From positions 2,604,001 through 2,668,000 of the forward strand of contig OZ253953.1 in NCBI GenBank assembly GCA_965267335.1: DNA of 64,000 nt. Reading direction: 5' to 3'. Origin of the DNA: G965267335 sp965267335 (lineage in GTDB: Bacteria; Bacteroidota; Bacteroidia; Cytophagales; JAAEPT01). Both the position numbers and the translations under genes were made by a program. Below, one piece after another: positions 53,256 through 62,000 of the stretch. The notes under the pieces were generated by a model. That model made no database searches and was not told the DNA's origin. It saw only the letters and a list, made by a program, of their open reading frames with translations. Numbering within the stretch: the stretch's first letter is position 1; the number at the start of each line of letters is the position of its first letter.

Positions 53256-53286
53256 TTGTCAAAATTATTGTAATCCTCTATTTTAG
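53256..53286 (+). promoter_or_regulatory. Probable promoter of the T9SS gene at 53339
   Basis: TTG (53256-53258), 20 bases, TATTTTAG (53279-53286), one mismatch from TAnnTTTG and with the same spacing as the LuxR and amidohydrolase promoters. It would give a 5' leader of about 45 bases. Confidence 0.4.
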
Positions 53287-53338
53287 CTTAATCTCATTAC
53301 CGAGGGTAAAAAAATAGAGACTACCTAAAAAAATCCAT

Positions 53339-54127
53339 ATGAAAAAAAATTACTCAGAAGCCATTAAGAAATATGGTTTATTAACTAGTTCGCTTGCTTT
53401 AGCAGGCACAAAGATTGCGAACGCACAAATTATCTACACAGACGTAGATCCGGATAGCACAATTGGGACCAATCAATCAATGGAAATTGATTTGAACAAC
53501 GATGGACAAATGGATGTGCGTTTGTTTCAAGAGATTAACGGAGGGTATACATACGCAGCTATTGGAATGCCCTATGGAGCTGGACAGCTACAAATGATCA
53601 GTGCATCATGGTATCCTTCTGCTCTAGACGCAGGAACAGATATTGACTCAACCAATTCATACTGGAAGTTCTATTCTGGCGCACTTAGTGGATATAGCTA
53701 TTTTGGTGGCTCTTTCGGAGAGTTTGGAGGTGCTGGCGATAAATACATTGGAATTCGATTTGATGTAGGTGGTGAATTCCACTACGGATGGATTTTAGTC
53801 AATGTAGCTTCAGGAGGATCTTCAATTACTCTGAAATCCTACGCGGTAGAAGAATCTCCAGGCAAAAAGATCACAGCAGGAAATACAGTATTGAGTGTTG
53901 AGGACGATGTTGCTGTAAAGGTTTCTGCATCACCTAACCCTACTACAGGGACAGTTAATTTCACAGGAGCTGATGTTATTTCTGTAAAAGTTTATGATAC
54001 CCTGGGAAATCTTGTAGTTGAATCATCTGAATCATCTGTAGACTTAAGTTCTTATAGTGCTGGGGTTTACGTTGCTTTGGTTGAAACAACCGCTGGGGTA
54101 GTTTCAAAGCGTATTACTAAGGAATAG
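53339..54127 (+). CDS. Secreted protein of unknown function with T9SS type A sorting domain
   Basis: A 262-residue secreted protein. An atypical, long N-terminus (MKKNYSEAIKKYGLLTSSLALAGTKIANAQ seen as a whole) works as signal peptide, cleaved after about residue 30. The body is a beta-rich domain that starts IIYTDVDPDSTIG and includes EIDLNNDGQMDVRL, a DxNxDG calcium-binding-like loop, and ending with FHYGWILVNV. The T9SS tail runs ASPNPTTGTVNF ... KRITKE. Proteins of this make-up are common and uncharacterised in Bacteroidota. The next gene begins nine bases downstream, so the two are one operon. Confidence 0.78.
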   Translation: MKKNYSEAIKKYGLLTSSLALAGTKIANAQIIYTDVDPDSTIGTNQSMEIDLNNDGQMDVRLFQEINGGYTYAAIGMPYGAGQLQMISASWYPSALDAGTDIDSTNSYWKFYSGALSGYSYFGGSFGEFGGAGDKYIGIRFDVGGEFHYGWILVNVASGGSSITLKSYAVEESPGKKITAGNTVLSVEDDVAVKVSASPNPTTGTVNFTGADVISVKVYDTLGNLVVESSESSVDLSSYSAGVYVALVETTAGVVSKRITKE

Positions 54128-54136
54128 CCTTCCTAT

Positions 54137-56128
54137 ATGCGAAAATATGGAACAATACTAATGGTATTGATTTGGACGACTGAGTTTTTGAGAGCTCAGT
54201 CGTTTTTTGTTGATGTCAGTGATAGTCTCAACCTTCACCATATGTATACCACATCGATTGAAAAATTTGGTAGTGGTCTTACTTTTTTTGATTTCAACCA
54301 GGACGGTTTTGATGACTTAAGCCTCAGCTCAGGGCATGGAGACTCATTACGCTTTTATTTGAATAATGGCAGTTCTTTTACAGATCTTCAGGGCTTTGGA
54401 ATAGATGAATTGGAAGAGTCAAAACAGATTCTCTGGGTTGATTATGATAATGATGGTGATTATGATTTATTCATAACTAATTTCGAAGGACAGAGTCGCT
54501 TATGGCGTAATCAGGGGAGTCTTAGTTTTGAAAACGTTACAGAACAAGCCGGGATTGTTATGGCGGATATGCCAACATTTGGTGCTTCCTGGGGTGATTA
54601 CGACAGGGATGGTCTATTGGATTTGTATATCACGAACTACTCTTCCCCAGAATTTCTTTTTAATCACCCATGGCCCAAAAGAAACTATTTATATCACAAC
54701 AAAGGTGATGGAACGTTTGAGGAAGTGGCAGCTGAACAAGGTACAATACTGGAGGACAACCACTATTTTACTGCTTCGTTCTTAGACTTAAACAATTCCT
54801 GCTGGCCGGACTTGTATGTGATACAGGACTTAGCCTCCAATCTAGGGCAAACCGGAAACACGCTGTTCTGGAACAACTATGGTAGCTATGTTGACGCCAC
54901 GAATACCATGGATTTGGAAGAAGTCAGATTCAATGCGATGTGCATTGCTGCAGGAGACCCAGATAATGACGGTGATTTGGACATTTATATATCCAATACA
55001 GCCGGAGGTGGAGGTAAGTTTCATGTAAATCAAGGAGATTCAACGTTTACTGAGGGCGCAACTGATTGGGGTATAAAATATAACGATACAGGAGCAGGTT
55101 GGGGGGCTCAGTTTTTTGATTTCGACAATGATGGATTAGAAGATTTTGGAATTGTTGGTGCTAAGCCGCTGAAAGATACACCCAGGGTAGTAAATAAAGT
55201 TTATCGTAATATAGGTATTGATACCTTTAGATTATTAGATAACTCTGAAATAGATTTAAGTGACAGTACCAGATCATTTGCAATTGCCTATGCAGATTAT
55301 AATAATGATGGAAAGCTGGATTTCGTGATTTCCGGTAGCGATACGGATTCTATACGCCTATATAAGAATGTGCTTCCTGATACAAATCATTATGTCATGT
55401 TCGATTTTCAGGGGACCGTAAGTAATCGTGATGGAATCGGGGTGTGGGCAAGGGCATACACTAACGGTGAGGGACAAGTTCGGTATACAACCTGTGGTAT
55501 CGGGTTCCTGTCACAGAATACACATAATGTTCATTTTGGACTTGGAACATATTCCACCATTGATTCGCTTCTTGTTACCTGGCCCAGTGGGTGGGTTGAT
55601 CGATACTACAATATTGAGGCTGATTCTAACTATGAAATAATCGAAGGTGAGACAGCTGATTTTCGTTTTTCAGTGTATGCCACCGATAGTCTGGAGTTCT
55701 GCACCGAAGATAATATTACCTTGGTAAGTCCAGAATACGATTCATATCTATGGAATGACGATTCTACAAACGATTCTTTACAGGTTCACAAGACGGGTGT
55801 TTATAGTTGTTCGGTTGTAAATTCAATTGGGCAGCGCGGACTTTCCTATCCCGTGTTTGCTTACAAATTAAGTTCTTCCGAGTGCATACTATCCGTGGAT
55901 AGTGATTTCCGAAGTTTAGTAAATATATACCCCAACCCTTCAAACACGGGCTTGTACAGCGTTGAAGGATTATACGAGAATGTAAAAGTATTGAATATAC
56001 TTGGCCTACCGTGTGGAAGCTGGGCAGACGGTCAAGTTGATCTGAGCGAAGAACCTGCCGGAACTTATATTCTCGTTATCTATGACACTCAAGGTAGAAG
56101 TCAATCTTACCGATTGATTCGTAATTGA
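54137..56128 (+). CDS. Secreted FG-GAP/VCBS and ASPIC-UnbV repeat protein with T9SS type A sorting domain
   Basis: A 663-residue secreted protein. Signal peptide 1-20 (TTEFLRAQ). FG-GAP/VCBS-type repeats with calcium-binding DxDxDG loops are frequent: DFNQDGFDDL, DYDNDGDYDLF, DYDRDGLLDLY, DPDNDGDLDIY, DFDNDGLEDF, DYNNDGKLDF. They form an integrin-like propeller (about 40-420). An ASPIC/UnbV domain follows (about 420-510: NRDGIGVWARAY, LLVTWPSGWVDRYY), as in CRTAC1-like proteins. An Ig-like module and T9SS tail (NIYPNPSNTGLYSV) complete it. It is likely a surface binding protein; the ligand is unknown. Co-transcribed with the preceding gene. Confidence 0.85.
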   Translation: MRKYGTILMVLIWTTEFLRAQSFFVDVSDSLNLHHMYTTSIEKFGSGLTFFDFNQDGFDDLSLSSGHGDSLRFYLNNGSSFTDLQGFGIDELEESKQILWVDYDNDGDYDLFITNFEGQSRLWRNQGSLSFENVTEQAGIVMADMPTFGASWGDYDRDGLLDLYITNYSSPEFLFNHPWPKRNYLYHNKGDGTFEEVAAEQGTILEDNHYFTASFLDLNNSCWPDLYVIQDLASNLGQTGNTLFWNNYGSYVDATNTMDLEEVRFNAMCIAAGDPDNDGDLDIYISNTAGGGGKFHVNQGDSTFTEGATDWGIKYNDTGAGWGAQFFDFDNDGLEDFGIVGAKPLKDTPRVVNKVYRNIGIDTFRLLDNSEIDLSDSTRSFAIAYADYNNDGKLDFVISGSDTDSIRLYKNVLPDTNHYVMFDFQGTVSNRDGIGVWARAYTNGEGQVRYTTCGIGFLSQNTHNVHFGLGTYSTIDSLLVTWPSGWVDRYYNIEADSNYEIIEGETADFRFSVYATDSLEFCTEDNITLVSPEYDSYLWNDDSTNDSLQVHKTGVYSCSVVNSIGQRGLSYPVFAYKLSSSECILSVDSDFRSLVNIYPNPSNTGLYSVEGLYENVKVLNILGLPCGSWADGQVDLSEEPAGTYILVIYDTQGRSQSYRLIRN

Positions 56129-56746
56129 TTAGGCTATGTTTAATGCATTTTCCCATTGACTGTACACCTCTGGGGTCAAATATGGGAACCACATCCTAAA
56201 GCAGAATCGCGCGAAGTATTCTGGAATTTCATGTTGTAATAGTTCAGACTGAAAGGGAATCATGTGTACCCAGCAAGTCATGATAAACTCAAATTGCTCC
56301 AACAAGGCTTCAATTTGTACAGGTGTGAGATCCGGACGTACAGTGCCATCTTCCATGTAGTAGGAGAGAAGTGTACGGATTTCTGTCTTCTTTCGGGATA
56401 TTAAGGACTTAAATGTTTTCTCAATTTCCGGCTGTCGTTTCCAGATATAATCACGATCAATAAACAGGAAACGGTACTTATACATCAATGTAAAATTATC
56501 CTTCATTGACCCCAGTACATCTTCAATAGACATGGATTGGTTGGAATAACGTTGGCTGCTTGTAATACCGTCCAGGAAGTTTTCGAACAGCACGTTTATT
56601 AAAACATCTTTATTGGGATAGTGGTAATGTAGATTACCCTGACTAATACTGATATGGGCAGCAATGTGACGGGTAGTCACAACAGGTGTTCCTTTTTCAT
56701 TGAATAAAGATAAGGCGGCACGCAGAATTTTTTCTTTAGTTTCCAT
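56129..56746 (-). CDS. TetR-family transcriptional repressor
   Basis: A 205-residue repressor. The N-terminal helix-turn-helix is clear: KEKILRAALSLFNEKG, VVTTRHIAAHISISQGNLHYHYPNKDVLI. The C-terminal ligand/dimer domain is helical with several aromatic residues and no recognisable ligand class. It diverges from an amidohydrolase gene 61 bases away, and two copies of a GTTCAATTGAAC-like palindrome lie between them, one inside the amidohydrolase promoter. It probably represses both genes until the amidohydrolase substrate, or a related compound, binds. Confidence 0.87.
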   Translation of the reverse strand: METKEKILRAALSLFNEKGTPVVTTRHIAAHISISQGNLHYHYPNKDVLINVLFENFLDGITSSQRYSNQSMSIEDVLGSMKDNFTLMYKYRFLFIDRDYIWKRQPEIEKTFKSLISRKKTEIRTLLSYYMEDGTVRPDLTPVQIEALLEQFEFIMTCWVHMIPFQSELLQHEIPEYFARFCFRMWFPYLTPEVYSQWENALNIA

Positions 56747-56776
56747 TGGTTCAATTGAACTAATTTAATACATTTA
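56746..56776 (+). promoter_or_regulatory. Promoter of the amidohydrolase gene
   Basis: TTG (56746-56748), 20 bases, TACATTTA (56769-56776), one mismatch from TAnnTTTG. The spacer holds the palindrome at 56749-56760. Predicted transcription start is about 56783, with a 25-base leader. Confidence 0.5.
56749..56760. promoter_or_regulatory. TetR operator O1
   Basis: GTTCAATTGAAC is a perfect 12-base palindrome located between the -33 and -7 boxes of the amidohydrolase promoter and two bases from the tetR start codon. Repression of both genes from this site is inferred. Confidence 0.6.
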
Positions 56777-56784
56777 TAAATATA

Positions 56785-56796
56785 GATCATTTGAAC
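56785..56796. promoter_or_regulatory. TetR operator O2 (degenerate)
   Basis: GATCATTTGAAC differs from O1 at two positions and lies 36 bases downstream, over the expected transcription start. Both sites are followed by TAAT, giving the direct repeat TTGAACTAAT. Confidence 0.5.
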
Positions 56797-56807
56797 TAAT
56801 AATAAAA

Positions 56808-58205
56808 ATGAGGTATTTATATCTGGAATACTTAATATTTTTATCATTACCCGTCATGGCTCAAAAATCCAAAACTCCTGGATTACTCACCCAACAGACA
56901 AATGACCAAGTCACCTTGATTCAGCACGTAAACATATTTGATGGTAAAAATAAGCAACTCCTGACTGATCAGGATGTATTGATCAAAAATGGCCTAATAT
57001 CTCAAATCTCTGTAGGTGGAAGCATCAATAAGAGTATTGCAGACCAGCTAATTTCAGGTCAGGGTAGAACACTAATGCCCGGACTGATTGATGCACACGT
57101 TCACGTAACTGGCAGTGGGGCGGTTCCATGGAAAAAGGTAAAAGCAAATGTAGAGTACAATCTTAACTCTTATCTCTACTCTGGGATTACTACGGTCTAT
57201 GACTTGGGGGGATTGGCTTCACAACTGAAAAAGATTAAGTCAAAGATCAAGAAAGGAACTATACTTGGCCCTGATGTTTATAACACGCATATTCCTGTAA
57301 CTGTCAAAGATTCGCATCCGATTCCTCTTACCAAACTAATGTTACCCTGGCCACTTAAGACCATGGTAAACGCAATTTCTCCTACGATCAATAAACCCAA
57401 GGATGCGAAAAAGATAGTCCGGAGCTATGTAAAAAAGAAAGTAGACTACATGAAAATATCCTGTGATCAAATACCGCCTGGTTCACCGGAAATGCCCTTC
57501 AACTCGATGAAGGCTCTTGTGGAGGAGTCTCATAAGCACGGACTTACTGTATTTGTTCATATAGGCAGTGTTGACAACGCTATGACAGCGGTGAGGGCAG
57601 GAGCTGATATTCTTGCGCATGGAATTTGGAGAGACCGACTCACCGAAGAACAAGCGGATAATATTGCACAATCGGGAATCAAGGTGGTTTACACTTTAGC
57701 TGGTTTTTATAACGTAGATAAGATAAACAAAGGTGAGTTTTCTCCATCAGAGCTGGATAAGCGGCTCGTTCCGTGTTGTGTGCTTGATCCGGTCAGTCAT
57801 GAGCACGGAAAAGATGTGCACAAGCAGGAGGTCATGAATGCTTTTTTTCAGAATGTGAGCGATCACCGGCCTCACTGGGAACACAATTTTTCCTTACTGA
57901 AAGAAAGGGGGGTACAGATACTTGTTGGTACAGACAGTCAGCTGCCGGGAACCTATGCAGGCTCTACATACCATCAGGAAGTTGGTTTGCTTAAAGAGTT
58001 TGGAATGTCAAATTTCGAAGTGCTAAAAGCTGCTACCTATGGTAATTCCAGGTTATTTCTTGACCAACCTGACTTCGGTACGGTCGAAGTTGGAAAAAAA
58101 GCTAATTTGATCTTGTTGGAGGGAAATCCATTGATCGACTTGAGTCATTTGCAACAGATTAGCCATATTTTTAAAAATGGGACCATACTGACACACAGCA
58201 GATAG
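56808..58205 (+). CDS. Exported amidohydrolase-family protein
   Basis: A 465-residue metal-dependent hydrolase of the amidohydrolase superfamily (imidazolonepropionase/prolidase-like branch). Signal peptide about 1-19 (FLSLPVMAQ), so it acts in the periplasm. Metal ligands are visible: MPGLIDAHVHVTG with H97 and H99, LTVFVHIGS, ADILAHGIW and LVGTDSQLPG, the expected fifth Asp ligand. A beta-sandwich composed of both ends (NIFDGKN, ILLEGNPL) is intact. Members of this branch cleave cyclic amides or N-acyl/peptide bonds; the substrate is not readable. The divergent TetR gene and palindromes suggest induction by its substrate. Confidence 0.83.
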   Translation: MRYLYLEYLIFLSLPVMAQKSKTPGLLTQQTNDQVTLIQHVNIFDGKNKQLLTDQDVLIKNGLISQISVGGSINKSIADQLISGQGRTLMPGLIDAHVHVTGSGAVPWKKVKANVEYNLNSYLYSGITTVYDLGGLASQLKKIKSKIKKGTILGPDVYNTHIPVTVKDSHPIPLTKLMLPWPLKTMVNAISPTINKPKDAKKIVRSYVKKKVDYMKISCDQIPPGSPEMPFNSMKALVEESHKHGLTVFVHIGSVDNAMTAVRAGADILAHGIWRDRLTEEQADNIAQSGIKVVYTLAGFYNVDKINKGEFSPSELDKRLVPCCVLDPVSHEHGKDVHKQEVMNAFFQNVSDHRPHWEHNFSLLKERGVQILVGTDSQLPGTYAGSTYHQEVGLLKEFGMSNFEVLKAATYGNSRLFLDQPDFGTVEVGKKANLILLEGNPLIDLSHLQQISHIFKNGTILTHSR

Positions 58206-58396
58206 AGACAAAGTCTGATATTCATTATTGTGGTGCTATAGAACCTTATTCCCACGCGTAGAATTTACTCTACAGATTCTTGAAGAAAAACACACCTACT
58301 GTACGATTAATCGGTTGGCACGACTATTTCAGTATCCAAAGCAATGATGGCAGGTGTTCATCAGGATCATGTAGAATATAAACTTATTAACCTTAT

Positions 58397-58903
58397 ATGG
58401 ATAACGGAACAAGTGAAAAGAAAATCAAAAGATTTGCAAGACTCGGATACGATGCCCTGGAAACAGTAGAGCTGGTAGAAGCAATGAATACAGTAATTGC
58501 AAACTTTGCTGTGCACTATCAAAAGTTAAGAAACTTTCATTGGAACATTACGGGGCCTGACTTTTTTGATATACATGAAAAGTTCGAAGTACAGTACAAT
58601 GAGGCACAAGTTGCCATAGATGTAATTGCAGAAAGAGTAAGGGTTTTTGGAGCCACTCCACTAAGTACATACAAGGAATTCCTTGAACGATCAGATATCA
58701 AAGAAGCCTCACCTGAGCTAACTGCTCATGAAATGCTGGGGGAAGTTATTAATGACTATGAAACACTGATTGAAAAGTTATATCGGGTGATTGAAATATC
58801 TTTAGAAAACGGAGATAGCGGGACCGAAGATATTGCGAAGAAATATGTCAAACAATTAGAAAAAAATCACTGGATGATGTCCTCCTTTGCTCAAAGCAGG
58901 TAG
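58397..58903 (+). CDS. dps: Dps-family ferritin-like DNA-protection protein
   Basis: A 168-residue cytoplasmic Dps protein that forms dodecamers, oxidises and stores iron, and protects DNA. LRNFHWNITGPDFFDIHEKFEVQYNEAQ supplies the intersubunit ferroxidase ligands H48, H60 and E64, with IDVIAERV giving D75 and E79; these match E. coli Dps H51, H63, D67, D78 and E82 by spacing, with Asp replaced by Glu at one place. The lysine/arginine-rich N-terminus (EKKIKRFAR) could bind DNA. Monocistronic with no clear promoter in the preceding 191 bases. Confidence 0.9.
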   Translation: MDNGTSEKKIKRFARLGYDALETVELVEAMNTVIANFAVHYQKLRNFHWNITGPDFFDIHEKFEVQYNEAQVAIDVIAERVRVFGATPLSTYKEFLERSDIKEASPELTAHEMLGEVINDYETLIEKLYRVIEISLENGDSGTEDIAKKYVKQLEKNHWMMSSFAQSR

Positions 58904-59079
58904 ATCATTTCTGAGATTTTATAATTCTAAGATATATTGGTATGGTGTCTATACTGTAGTTATAAGCTTTTTTGAAGCGAAACCCGGAAGAGGATCAAAA
59001 TATTCCGTATTTGTGTAAAACTTGTAAAGCAAATAGGAATCTATTAGGAGCCTGATTCGTATACTCGCATAGTAACCTA

Positions 59080-62000
59080 ATGAAGCGCTCCTTAGTTATA
59101 TGTCTATTTAATTGGGTATTCTTAAGTGCTTTCTGTCAAACGGCTATCATGACTTCCGATGTGAATTCCGGGTGCATACCCCTGGTAGTACAATTTGATG
59201 GAACAGCATCTTCGGGTACAGGCACCATAACCTACTATTGGGACTTTGGTAACGGAAATACTGCGATTGGTGTAGGACAAAGTAATCCTGGTGCTGTATA
59301 TACCACTCCAGGAACTTATACTGCTACCTTACAAATCGAGGATGATAATGGGTTCAGCAACTTTGATTCATTGGAAATTACAGTGTTTTCAAGCCCTGTA
59401 GCGGACTTTGTGCTATCAGGGCCATCGGAAGGGTGTTCCCCTTTAACAACCTCTTTCAGTGACCTTTCCGTACCTGGTGATGCAGCACTAGACACCTGGA
59501 TTTGGGATTTTGGCGATGGAAATAGTTCTGGCTTACAGAACCCTAACCATGTCTATTCGACTGAAGGTGTATACAATGTTGCTTTGATCGTACGCGATGT
59601 CAATAACTGTCAGGGAGATACAACATTTAATACCCTGATCAGGGTAGGATATGTACAAGACGTTGACTTTACAACAGCACTTCCTGATAGTAATACCCTA
59701 TCATGTAATGACTCGCTCACCGTTAACTTCTCAGATCAAACCGCATACTTTGGTCCGGGACCATTTTCTTATCTGTGGGACTTTGGAGACGGCAATACTG
59801 ACACCAATCAGAATCCTTCTCATACGTTTACTAACTTCGGAAATTACGATGTCAGCCTAACAATTACGGAAGGGTTCGCTAATTGTGCGACTACCGAAGT
59901 AAAGACCTCCTATGTTAATTTATTGGATGTTATACCTGACTTTACTTTTACTCCGGCAACCGGCTGTCAATCTCAACTGGTTTCATTTACCAATACAAGT
60001 AATACCTTCCTAGGAAACCAGGTAGTTACCTGGGACTTTGGTGATGGCAATATGTTGACAGGTGGTGCAACTGATCCCGGTATGATTAATCCTTCAAACA
60101 CCTACGGACCGGGTGTCTATACTCCTTCCATTTCCATCGATGTAAATGGGGGAGAGTGCATCAGAACTTATACTTCACCCCCTGATATCATAGTAAAGGA
60201 TTTTCCAACTGTAGATTTTTCTGGTGACACGCTCAGTGCTTGCCAGGTGCCATTTGATGTACAATTTTCCACTATAGCTCCCGAGGCGGTAGCATGGAAT
60301 TGGGACTTTGGAGATGGAAACACCTCGACTCAGGAAAACCCATTGCACACCTATACAACGACCGGTTCTTTTGATGTGACCCTCACTGTTACTGATTCTC
60401 TTGGATGCCAAAGCACAGAAACAAAAACCAATTATGTAAATATTGATCCACCGGTTGCGAATTTTACATCGGATATCTTTACCAACGCTTCATTTCCTGC
60501 TACCTGGGACGGGAGAGATGTTAATTTAATCGCAGGAGGTTGTATTCCACTTGATATTACCTTTACCGATTTGTCTACTTCTTTGATGCCAATTGTGGAC
60601 TGGGATTGGGATTTTGGTGATGGGAATACGTTAGGTGGTGTTCAAAATCCAACACACACCTATACTACCGTTGGTACTTTTCCGGTTGAGTTGACGGTTA
60701 CGACCATAGACGGTTGTACCGATACATTCGTTTGTGACTCTTGTGCGGTCACCGGAGATTCTCCGGAAGCATTGATCGACACAACGAACCTTCCTCTTCA
60801 ACAGTGTTGTGAGGCGGAATTCGACTTCATCAATATTACCGCAGCCGGCACTGCAGACTACTTCTGGTATGAAGTATCCACAGGAGCATTTGAAGGCACT
60901 GATACAACGGTTAACAACTGGTACTATTTTGAACAACTCCCTGTAGATCCGAACCCCCAAACGCTCGATTTTACTTTTTATGCCTGGAGTAACGGGTGTC
61001 TGGATACTTTGTTTTATCCGGCTTTTACCACTCTGCATCAACCGTATCTCGAACCAAATATGGTTGTTGATCCATGTATATACAGTGATTCTTTACATAT
61101 TTTAGCTCCAACAGCACTGGGGTTAATGGATAGTATTTCATGGAATTTTACCTACAACAATCAAAATGTTTACAACACAACGACTCCTTCATTCTTGTCT
61201 CCCGATACGGCAGGCACTCATGATTTAACAGTTACTGCATGGGATTTAACGAATATTTATAACCTGAGTAACGGTGATACGGTCTGTTCCTGTACGTACA
61301 ATGAATCGGCATATTTCCCGGGAATACCTATAGCCTATGATTTTACCAGTGCGGTTGATAGCGGTTGTGTTCCTTTAACGGTTCAGTTTACTGGTCCCTC
61401 TCAGAATGTTGCTACCTGGGCATGGGACTTTGGCAATGGACAGACTTCTACGGCTCAAAATCCGAGCACTATATACGATACAATTGGCCAATATAACGTG
61501 GTGCTGATTGTAACAGATAATGGAGGCTGTAGTGATACTATAACCAAGTCACAATTTATTGATGCGATCGGTGCTAATGTATCCATCTCAAGCTCTGCAA
61601 TAACGGGTTGTATTCCTTTTGATATTGATCTCGCAGACATTTCTAATGTTACGGCCCCAATTGTTAGCAGAACCTGGGTATTTGGTAACGGAGATACCTT
61701 AGTTGGTAACGATTCAACAACAAGCTATATCTATGATACCGTTCTGACTGCTCCAGCCATTCAAGGTGACGGGATCAATATTTCCCTGATTACTCAAGAT
61801 TCTGATGGGTGTATAAATATTGGTACGATCACCGTATACCCTGGAGACCCTGTAGCTGAATTTGATAGTGCATCTTATATCCTTTGCTCAGAAGATTCGT
61901 TGGTTTTTACTGCGATCGAAGAAGATAGCTTAGGAATTTTGCCCTTTACCTTTGACTGGGAATTGGATAATCCGGCCCCTGCCACGGGTTCAGGTAATCC

